Shown one piece after another: positions 5,440 to 10,694 of a DNA stretch of 10,694 nucleotides. The notes below the pieces were generated by a model. That model was not told where the DNA came from. It ran no database searches and saw nothing but the letters and a program-made list of their open reading frames with translations. Every line of letters begins with the position of its first letter. Positions within the stretch are counted from its first letter, which is position 1. Made by a program: the position numbers and the translations under genes. Origin of the DNA: Lachnospiraceae bacterium (lineage in GTDB: Bacteria > Bacillota_A > Clostridia > Lachnospirales > Lachnospiraceae). The stretch covers positions 1 through 10,694 of the forward strand of contig JAETQR010000072.1 in the NCBI GenBank assembly GCA_021770615.1, written 5' to 3'.

Positions 5440-7076
5440 ATGCTCGATTACAAGGACATCATTATCAAGCACTACGCTCTGCACATGTCTGGCAGGCAGA
5501 TTGCAGAAGCTATTGGTGCGAGTAAATCAGGAGTCAACGATTTCCTGAAAGCATCTGACCAGTGTGAAGCACTGTCGTATCCGTTGCCTGCCGGAATCAC
5601 GAACTACGGTATAGCAGAGCTGGTCTATGGCAGAACTCCTGAAGGAGTAAATGGCAGAGATTTAAGTTTTGAACTTCCCGACTTTTCAGAAGTGGAAAAG
5701 CAAATGAGCAGTCGGAAAAACATGACACTGGTATTTCTTTGGGGACGGTATAAGAACCGCTGCATGGCAGAGGAGAAGAAGTTCTATTCCTACCGTCAAT
5801 TCTGTGACCGTTACATGTCCTGGCACAAAGAGAACTATGAAACACTGCATTTCCATGCAGTAATCGGCGAAAAAATGGAGGTGGATTTTGCCGGGAAAAC
5901 ATTCTCTATGATCAGCCGCATAACCGGCGAAATCAGTACAATCGTCGTATTTGTGGCAGTGCTCCCTTATTCTCAGTACATATACGCAGAAGGAATGCTT
6001 TCTACTAAGGAACCCCAATGGATTGAGGTAAACAGTCATACATTGCGCTTTTTCGGTGGCGTTCCTGCCATTGTCGTTTGTGATAATTGTAAACAGGCTG
6101 TGGCGGTGAATAAAGACTGGATTGAACCAGAGCTTAACAAGGATTACGCTGAGTGGGCAGAACATAATGGTACGGTGATCCTTCCAGCCAAAGTCCGGAA
6201 GCCCAAATTTAAAAGCTCAGTCGAGAACTCCGTAGGCATTCTTTAAAAAGGCTTTTTTCATGGCCTGGAGGAGCGGCAGTACTTCAGCCTTGAACAGTTT
6301 AACTCAGATTTATGGGAGAAGCTGGATGAACTGAACGGAACGGACAGAGCCTGAAAAACCGTGACTATAGCCGTTATGAGCGCTGGCAGGAAGAAAAAAA
6401 CGAATTGATGCCGCTTCCTTCTACGTTTTATCACTACATGGAACGGGAAGAGGCCAAAGTATCAAGCGATTTTCATGTGCGTTTTGATAATGCGTATTAT
6501 AGTGTCCCCCGGCAATACGTACATAAACGGGTACTTGTCAAAGCGACTGCGACAGAGATCCGGATCAGCGCATTATCTGGCGAAAACCTTTGTGAATGGC
6601 CCAGGGCAAACTATAAAGGCCAGCGGCTTACCAATCCGGAGCATTTGCCTGGGAACAGCCGGGAAATGTCCGAATGGAATGGCCCATATTTTACCCAGAA
6701 AGCGATGACGGTTGGCCCCAATACTGTTGAGGTGATAAAACGTATCCTCTCCAGCCGGAAATATGAGGTACAGACATATCGGCAGTGCGTTGGCGTACTT
6801 GGATTTGTTAAGAAATACGGGAAAAAAGTACTGGAAGAATGCTGCCGGCAGGCGCTTGAACTGAATAAAGTTACCTATACCTTTATTAAGAACTCTATCC
6901 CTGCGGTTGCTGAAGAATCGATTGACAGCGCTGATGTTTCGCACAGGAATGAGGATAAGAATAAAGGCGCTTATGTCATGAATCCCTCGTCTGCTGATAT
7001 TAACCGTCTTCTGGCTAAAAGCCAGTCCCTTGTAGAACAGGCACAGAAGGGAGGGCATCGTGATGAAAACGACTAA
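5440..7076 (+). pseudogene. istA: IS21 transposase IstA, disrupted by a stop and a frameshift
   Basis: IstA is the DDE transposase that cuts and joins IS21 ends. The start ATG 5440 has GAGGAGG six bases before it. The N terminus has a helix-turn-helix (SGRQIAEAIGASKSGVNDFL, 17-36). The catalytic core shows D149 (MEVDFAGK), D215 (VVCDNCKQ) and E262 (SSVENSV). The frame then meets TAA at 6244-6246, where GAA or AAA would fit (GIL-stop-KGFFHGLEERQY), and after 36 more codons shifts by one missing base near 6349-6351, from DRA-stop to LKNRDYSRYERW. The rest (to 7076, ending HRDEND) is the C-terminal domain with DNAYYSVPRQYVHKRV. Restored, the protein would be about 545 residues. The truncated 268-residue product keeps the catalytic triad but lacks the C-terminal region, so activity is unlikely. 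Confidence 0.9.
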
Positions 7077-7809
7077 TTCCCTGGTCATGGATCTGGAAGA
7101 ACAGATGAACATGATCGGCCTCCCACGGATGGCACTCAAGTTGGATGAACTTTACCGGTCATCGGATTTTCTTACCATGGACCGGCTGGAAATGGTATCG
7201 TCGCTTCTGAAACCGGAATACGAAGATAAAACGACCAAGCGCTTTAACAATCGGCTTCGCACTGCTCATCTGATCGGTACACCTTGTGACATCTCGCAGT
7301 GCAGGGACTCTTCACAACGGAGATATGAGCCGACCCATGCACCTAAAGTATTGTCAACGCTTCAGTTTATTGAAGACGGTCTAAATGTCTGTATCCTTGG
7401 CCCATCGGACAGCGGTAAGACATTCCTTGCCAAAAGCCTTGGTGTAGCTGCTTGTGAAAAATACCGGGTTAATTATTGTCACTGCGGCGAATTGTTGGAA
7501 CGCCTTGTTGCCACGAAATCTGCAGATTATGCAAAATATCTGCGTGAAATAAAAAAGATTCTTGGCTTCCAGCTCCTAATTTTGGATGATTTTTTGCTAA
7601 AAACAATCATGGATGGACGGGAAGTTAAGGTACTGATGGAAATCCTTGAAAAACGCATTGAAACATCAAAAAGTACCATTGTTTGCTCTCAGCGAGAGCC
7701 TAATAGCTGGAAGGCAATGATCATGAACGATGAGGTATCAGCCAACGCTATTATGAAGAGGGCAACGAAGCACCACATTGTTGTCATTCAGCCTATCGAA
7801 ACGCCTTAA
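7063..7809 (+). CDS. istB: IS21 helper ATPase IstB
   Basis: IstB is the AAA+ ATPase that assembles on target DNA and stimulates IstA. The product (248 residues from ATG 7063; GTG 7060 is also possible) has the N-terminal helical domain (MDLEEQMNMIGLPRMALKLDELY), a Walker A GPSDSGKT at about 113-120, a Walker B LLILDDF at about 171-177, and a sensor-like STIVCSQREPNSW, ending with RATKHHIVVIQP. GGGAGG (7049-7054) lies eight bases before ATG 7063. The gene overlaps the end of istA by 14 bases, the usual coupled arrangement. No lesion is visible, in contrast to istA. The protein alone does not cut DNA, so an intact istB with a broken istA cannot mobilise this copy. Confidence 0.92.
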   Translation: MKTTNSLVMDLEEQMNMIGLPRMALKLDELYRSSDFLTMDRLEMVSSLLKPEYEDKTTKRFNNRLRTAHLIGTPCDISQCRDSSQRRYEPTHAPKVLSTLQFIEDGLNVCILGPSDSGKTFLAKSLGVAACEKYRVNYCHCGELLERLVATKSADYAKYLREIKKILGFQLLILDDFLLKTIMDGREVKVLMEILEKRIETSKSTIVCSQREPNSWKAMIMNDEVSANAIMKRATKHHIVVIQPIETP

Positions 7810-7815
7810 TAAGGG

Positions 7816-7883
7816 TGGCCGTTAGGCTCCGCCGGGCAGCCGCTGGACAACGCATCAGTGGCCGCTGGCCGGCGCAAATTGCA
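7816..7883 (-). repeat. IS right end with terminal and internal repeats
   Basis: Read inward on the - strand, this end begins TGCAATTTGCGCCGGCCAGCGG and contains GCGGAGCCTAACGGCCA (7816-7832), the partner of the left-end block at the same 51-base offset. CCAGCGGC occurs twice further out, 22 bases apart. Over the inner 42 bases I count 27 matches with the left end. Confidence 0.8.
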
Positions 7884-7889
7884 TTTTCC
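7884..7889. repeat. Target site duplication, right copy (TTTTCC)
   Basis: TTTTCC follows the right end of the IS and repeats the left copy at 5278-5283. Extending either side breaks the match, so the duplication is 6 bp. Confidence 0.9.
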
Positions 7890-8290
7890 GGCTTTTTTTC
7901 TTCTTTTTCCGGCTCCGAGCAGTCCATAAGCATAAAATTTTTCACATAAATCACGTTTGGTTTCCCAAGTCCCAGCCGTTTCTTTTCAATCAGCCCGATC
8001 CCCTTCTCCGTATCAAGCTCCGCAATGTTTCGGATCGCTTTCTGTCTCGCACAGCCGAGCAGTTCCATGATCTCCTCCACAGTGAAGATGATGTATACCC
8101 TGTCCTCTTCGTCAAACCAGCGGTTCTTTACGCTCAGGCTCATACGGTCCAGCATCAGACCGTATAAAACCTTTGCTTCGCAGGAGAGGGATTTGAAGCA
8201 CTCCGCCGTAAACAGCACCTTCGGTACCCGGTAAAAATGATATTGTTCCGCTTCCATACCCCGGAAGTATTCAAACTGTAGTTACTGCAT
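7884..8290 (-). pseudogene. repA: repA, 5' part: RepA_N initiator domain
   Basis: This part encodes the N-terminal domain of the replication initiator (RepA_N, winged-helix DNA-binding, which recognises the iterons). Visible marks are FYRVPKVLFTAECFKSLSCEAKVLYGLMLDRMSLSVKNRW, IIFTVEEIMELLGCARQKAIRNI and RLGLGKPNVIYVKNF, the standard pattern. The domain is complete before the IS. The next-upstream good start is ATG 8288-8290 (AGGGAGGG eight bases before it), but codon 3 there is TAA (8282-8284). The following codons, FEYFRGMEAEQYHFYR, still match family N termini, so the ATG at 8257, which has no proper ribosome binding site, is probably an internal methionine. Without IS and stop the protein would be about 347 residues. 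As it stands the frame runs 29 codons into the IS and ends at 7793. Confidence 0.88.
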
Positions 8291-8486
8291 CTGCCGTACC
8301 CTCCCTCTGTTCTTTCTGTTTTTCCGATTCGTTCTCTATCTCTGCATAAGCACGAAAATATCTGTTTGTCCCCTTATTGGCGAACGGTTTGGATGTCCCC
8401 AGCACCCGGATTTCTTTATGCCGTTCCATCAGTCCCTTAAACCACTGGATATCCTGAACTGTTCCCTGCATCCTAATTTTCAACAT
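8271..8486 (-). CDS. DUF3970-like small protein
   Basis: The 71-residue product (MLKIRMQGTVQDIQWFKGLM...) starts with a strand-helix pattern (KIRMQGTVQDIQWFKGLMER), then the segment IRVLGTSKPFANKGTNRYFRAYAEIE, which resembles DUF3970 proteins that accompany replication genes on clostridial mobile elements. The C-terminal 20 residues are polar and charged (ESEKQKEQREGTADAV). The ATG at 8484-8486 has GGAGG six bases before it; a longer frame to 8561 has no site and overlaps the upstream gene heavily. It overlaps the end of the DUF6075 gene by 14 bases and overlaps the likely repA start region, so the three form one operon. Function unknown. Confidence 0.75.
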   Translation of the reverse strand: MLKIRMQGTVQDIQWFKGLMERHKEIRVLGTSKPFANKGTNRYFRAYAEIENESEKQKEQREGTADAVTTV

Positions 8487-8946
8487 ACATATCCTCCCAA
8501 TCCACGTAGAAACAATACTCCGGATACCGGATTTTAATCGCTTCCCAAAAGTACCGGGCATAGCCGCAGCAGAATAAATCCTCCACTGTATAGCAGCTCA
8601 TTTCATGCAACTGCCTCTCCATATCCGAATCATCATAATTATAAACACTCGGCGTTCCATTGCAGTACAGGTTGAACGCCATCCGCACAATCTTCACACT
8701 GCCGCTGGTCTGCCATCCTTCCCGTAAGCACTCTGGTCTCACATTTCCTGTTTTGAAATCATAAATCTGCTTTATATGATCTCTTGTATCCCGGTCGATT
8801 CCAAGACAATACACCAATGCCATATGATATACATCCTGGTATCTACACTTCTGTAGATACTCCTTATAAAATTTTTCATGTTCCCTGTTCTTGAAAATAA
8901 TTGTATGTGAATCTTTCTTCCCTGCTCTTGTCGCTGTGTCTGTCAT
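8473..8946 (-). CDS. DUF6075 family protein
   Basis: The 157-residue product carries the hallmarks I associate with DUF6075: FKNREHEKFYKEYLQKCRYQD, then ALVYCLGIDRDTRDHI, YDFKTGNVRPECLREGWQTSGSVKIVRMAFNLY, and the end DLFCCGYARYFWEAIKIRYPEY. The conserved GWQTSG and the aromatic C-terminal block argue for a folded domain. It is cytoplasmic, with no signal or membrane segment; function not known. The start is ATG 8944-8946 with GGAGG eight bases before it; a slightly earlier ATG at 8961 has no site. It is the first gene of the operon DUF6075-DUF3970-repA-DUF6050, and its 5' leader holds a terminator-like hairpin (8995-9034). Confidence 0.85.
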   Translation of the reverse strand: MTDTATRAGKKDSHTIIFKNREHEKFYKEYLQKCRYQDVYHMALVYCLGIDRDTRDHIKQIYDFKTGNVRPECLREGWQTSGSVKIVRMAFNLYCNGTPSVYNYDDSDMERQLHEMSCYTVEDLFCCGYARYFWEAIKIRYPEYCFYVDWEDMYVEN

Positions 8947-8988
8947 CTTCGTTTCCTCCAACTAAATTATTTTTTGATTTATGACCAT

Positions 8989-9034
8989 AACAAAAAGGAC
9001 ACTTTCCTAAAATCGCTCTTAGAAAAGTGTCCTT
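8989..9034 (-). terminator. Terminator hairpin in the leader of the DUF6075-repA operon
   Basis: The arms AAGGACACTTT (8995-9005) and AAAGTGTCCTT (9024-9034) pair over 11 bp, extended by 4 more pairs after one mismatch, with an 8-base loop. On the - strand it is followed by TTTTTGTT, so it has the form of an intrinsic terminator for transcription heading towards DUF6075, about 50 bases before that gene. It may act as an attenuator of the replication operon or simply block read-through from outside. Confidence 0.6.
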
Positions 9035-9070
9035 ATCGTACAAAATATTCAGTTGAACTGACACGAGTTT

Positions 9071-9100
9071 ATTTTATTATCGCTTATTTTCACCCGTTAA
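9071..9100 (-). promoter_or_regulatory. Candidate promoter of the DUF6075-repA operon
   Basis: On the - strand TTAACG (9095-9100) and TAAAAT (9071-9076) are spaced by 18 bases. A start here would give a leader of about 120 bases that includes the terminator hairpin. The match is moderate and other AT-rich hexamers nearby could serve. Confidence 0.35.
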
Positions 9101-9111
9101 GAGAGTTTAAT

Positions 9112-9131
9112 TTGTCGTACTCTTGTCGTAC
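9112..9131. repeat. Direct repeat of TTGTCGTAC, period 11
   Basis: TTGTCGTAC occurs at 9112-9120 and again at 9123-9131, one helical turn apart, with a related TATCGTAC at 9034-9041. The pair lies just upstream of the candidate -35 box on the - strand, a fitting place for a regulator site. Recombinase arm sites are an alternative. Confidence 0.45.
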
Positions 9132-9280
9132 CCTACGGCCTCAAAGTCCGCAAACCCGCATAAATACTGGCTTTATTTCTCCAATGACTTCATTGTGGGG
9201 AAAATTGTCAACGTTCCTGACAAATGTCATAAAGATGAGGCGGGTTTTTCCATTGCAATCTTCCTGTTAAGACAAAAAGG
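9132..9280. other. Non-coding junction region with a long-range inverted repeat
   Basis: No credible gene is seen. AAACCCGC (9152-9159) and GCGGGTTT (9240-9247) form an inverted repeat enclosing about 80 bases, with T9248-T9249 following on the + strand. Inside, TTGTCA and TGACAA form a smaller hairpin (near 9205-9222). This could be a structured RNA, an attachment-site region at the edge of the mobile block, or chance. Confidence 0.3.
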
Positions 9281-9325
9281 AAGGCAGCGCCTTCCAGCTG
9301 TATTCCAGCTATCAGGCGCTGCCTT
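9276..9325 (-). terminator. Terminator of the surface-protein gene
   Basis: An 11-bp stem (AAGGCAGCGCC 9281-9291 with GGCGCTGCCTT 9315-9325) is followed on the - strand by CCTTTTTG. It lies 60 bases beyond the stop codon of the LPKTG protein, and also has TTTT on the + side, so it may work in both directions. Confidence 0.75.
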
Positions 9326-9355
9326 TTGGATTGATTCCTTTTAGATTGGTTCTTT

Positions 9356-9385
9356 CAGTTATGACTGATTCAGTTATAGCTGATT
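9356..9385. repeat. Two tandem 15-bp repeats at the 3' end of the surface gene
   Basis: CAGTTATGACTGATT (9356-9370) and CAGTTATAGCTGATT (9371-9385) are adjacent and differ at two positions. The second copy reaches into the stop codon of the surface-protein gene. Confidence 0.6.
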
Positions 9386-10694
9386 CAGGCATCCTCATCT
9401 TTCCGCTTCTTGCTCATACCGGTCAGCATCAGTAATATACCGGACATCACCATGGTTAAGGTTGACTTGACTGAACCCTGACCAGTCTTTGGCAGTGGCG
9501 CCAAAGGTATTTCATCATCATTAATCAAGGTAGTGTCAAACGGTGTCTCAGGCAGCGGCGCTAACGGTACATCCTGGGGTGCAATGTTCACTGCTCCCGG
9601 ACCGCTGTTATCGGACTGTGAAAAACGTCCTGGACCGCCGGAGTTGCTTCCGCCTCCACCCCCGCCATTGCCGCCGCTTCCGCCAGCGGTTCTGAAGTTT
9701 GCTATAAATGTGGTGTCATGCACAAATGCATCTGCCTGGATTGCATCAGTGTCATTGTACGTTTTACCTGCATTTCCGTCAATGCTCCAGCTGCTGAACG
9801 TATAACCGCTGTTGGCTACCGCCGTGACGTCCGCCCTTGGGTGGGCCGGTGTCACGCTGCCGACCTTGATGATTTCATTGGTTTCCGGATTCCTGGTTAT
9901 CTCCTGGATGGTGTGGACCTCACTTGTTGTTCCGCTTACAGTTCCATAACTGCCAGATACAAAAGTGAAGGTTATCTGATATTTATCAGGTATCCCATCC
10001 GGATTCTGAGGAATCTCCACACCAATTTCATCTAATACATAGTATACCTTTACAAGATTGGCATTGCTGTCAGAACCTACTGTCTTAGGACCATTGGCGC
10101 TTTCGAAAATATAATTCCTGCCATTAAAATCCCTTGGTACGGTGGTAAATGGAATGTCTGTTCCAAATGCAACATTATCTTTGGAATCAACTTCCCCCAG
10201 CACTCCATCATAGTAGTATTCAACCTTATAACTCAGGTCGCCCCTTATGGCAAAATGCGCTGTATAGGTATCTGCTTCAAATACCTGGGTTTCAGGATTC
10301 TTTTTCGGAATAAAGGTTGCATCTACGCCTACCTTTGCATCAGCCGCATCTGTCCAATGGGTAAATACATATCCATCTTTAGCAACTGCTTTGGATCCTT
10401 CCGGTTTCCCGGTTGCCGGGGCAAGGGTTTCTTCTCCCCTGTTAACGGTTCCGCCTATATCAGCCACATATTTAACTGTCACTGCTTCATTTTCTTCAAA
10501 ATGGGCTGTATAGGTTGCCTCAACATTCAGTCCGTTTACCTTGGCCGGTACATAGTTCAGGTCATTGCTGACTACTTTCCCTTCTGCATTGGTCCATTTT
10601 ACGAAATGGTAGCCAGGCAGTTCTTCTGCCACTGAGCCTACGGCATTTCCTGTGGCCGGGGCAAGGGTTTCACTCGTTGGAGTTACCATGCCGC
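9385..10694 (-). CDS. LPXTG-type cell-wall-anchored repeat protein (C-terminal part)
   Basis: The frame is open to the window edge, so this is the last 435 or so residues of a longer protein; the ATG at 10689 lies inside a repeat and is not a start. It holds at least two related modules of about 80 residues with ETLAPATG, GYxFxxWT, a PAKVNG- or PKKNPE-type loop and ATYTAHF/DTYTAHF, similar to InlB-B/Listeria-Bacteroides repeats. A YKVEYYYDGVLGE module of MucBP-like look follows, then a YTFSSWSIDG module. A glycine-rich linker (about 345-360) leads to PLAPLPETP, and then PLAPLPKTG, with a hydrophobic segment (STLTMVMSGILLMLTGM) and a KKRK tail: a sortase sorting signal. It is displayed on the cell wall, probably in adhesion. 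The stop is followed by its own terminator, so it is a unit apart from the replication block. Confidence 0.88.
   Translation of the reverse strand, partial: GMVTPTSETLAPATGNAVGSVAEELPGYHFVKWTNAEGKVVSNDLNYVPAKVNGLNVEATYTAHFEENEAVTVKYVADIGGTVNRGEETLAPATGKPEGSKAVAKDGYVFTHWTDAADAKVGVDATFIPKKNPETQVFEADTYTAHFAIRGDLSYKVEYYYDGVLGEVDSKDNVAFGTDIPFTTVPRDFNGRNYIFESANGPKTVGSDSNANLVKVYYVLDEIGVEIPQNPDGIPDKYQITFTFVSGSYGTVSGTTSEVHTIQEITRNPETNEIIKVGSVTPAHPRADVTAVANSGYTFSSWSIDGNAGKTYNDTDAIQADAFVHDTTFIANFRTAGGSGGNGGGGGGSNSGGPGRFSQSDNSGPGAVNIAPQDVPLAPLPETPFDTTLINDDEIPLAPLPKTGQGSVKSTLTMVMSGILLMLTGMSKKRKDEDA
10415..10671 (-). repeat. 240-bp period repeat in the surface-protein gene
   Basis: The 17-mer GCCGGGGCAAGGGTTTC occurs at 10415-10431 and 10655-10671, exactly 240 bp (80 codons) apart, encoding the ETLAPATG motif of successive modules. 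The CTGTATAGGT stretch for the YTAHF motif also recurs, about 246 bp apart (near 10260 and 10506). The modules are recent enough to keep DNA identity in patches. Confidence 0.75.

Larger units (their letters stand above)
5284..7883 (+). mobile_element. IS21-family insertion sequence, 2600 bp, inserted in repA
   Basis: The boundaries are set by the TTTTCC duplication on both sides, by ends that begin TGCAA and close TTGCA, and by restoration of the RepA frame after removal. The element carries istA and istB in the usual order, overlapping by a few bases, both on the + strand and so opposite to repA. Its ends hold several related sub-repeats, the multiple-binding-site pattern of IS21. The size is at the upper end for the family. 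IstA is broken by a nonsense codon and a frameshift, so this copy cannot be expected to transpose by itself unless a related copy supplies the transposase. Confidence 0.93.

Noticed and set aside
5686..6165. 159-residue minus-strand frame inside istA
   Set aside because: It is the antisense shadow of a clearly recognisable transposase and lacks a ribosome binding site.
6573..7139. 188-residue minus-strand frame across the istA/istB junction
   Set aside because: Antisense to conserved IstA C-terminal and IstB N-terminal sequence; no independent support.
8876..9270. Short frames on both strands over the leader hairpin (for example DTFLRAILGKCPF on the minus strand)
   Set aside because: Both strands give similar peptides only because the DNA is an inverted repeat; the hairpin explains the openness better than coding.
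9718..10635. Plus-strand frames opposite the surface-protein gene
   Set aside because: Shadows of a repetitive gene with a clear sorting signal; no ribosome binding sites and no recognisable domains.

Overview
The window looks like accessory DNA from a gut-type clostridium (Lachnospiraceae or a relative). This is an inference from family resemblance: TnpV, a RepA_N/DUF6017 replication initiator, DUF6050, DUF6075 and DUF3970 proteins, strong AGGAGG-type ribosome binding sites, and an LPKTG-anchored surface protein. No ribosomal or core chromosomal gene is present, so the taxon is not proven.

Layout. Positions 1-372 hold one small acidic protein gene and two rho-independent terminators on the + strand. 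Positions 373-1903 are AT-rich and decayed: a four-cysteine protein fragment on the - strand and an AAA15-type ATPase that has lost its N-terminal part. A perfect 18-bp inverted repeat separates this from a long block of - strand genes. Read in the direction of transcription (right to left) that block is DUF6075, DUF3970, repA (disrupted), DUF6050, two tandem paralogous XRE regulators, tnpV, and a two-gene pair of a small protein plus a GNAT acetyltransferase that resembles a toxin-antitoxin module. The left part has two well-formed sigma-70-type promoters, before tnpV and before the GNAT pair. At the right edge (9385-10694) lies the C-terminal part of a repeat-containing, sortase-anchored surface protein with its own terminator.

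The central event is an IS21-family insertion. A 2600-bp element (5284-7883) with TGCAA...TTGCA ends, multiple internal terminal repeats, istA and istB sits inside repA and is flanked by a 6-bp duplication (TTTTCC). Removing the element and one copy of the duplication restores one continuous RepA frame. Fourteen bases from the insertion is an array of six 23-bp iterons inside the repA coding sequence. This is the arrangement known for origins of RepA_N plasmids, so I read it as the replication origin of the plasmid or integrative conjugative element from which the block derives.

The region is decaying. RepA is split and also seems to carry a stop at codon 3 of its best start. IstA has a nonsense codon and a one-base frameshift, while IstB is open. 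The ATPase has lost its P-loop region. The replication module is therefore probably not working as it stands, although the N-terminal RepA domain and the iterons are physically intact. I found no convincing new defence or biosynthetic system. The points most worth a second look are the iteron/RepA/IS arrangement, the GNAT pair, the terminator-bearing leader before the DUF6075-repA operon, and the regulator/tnpV promoter with a dyad across its -10 box.
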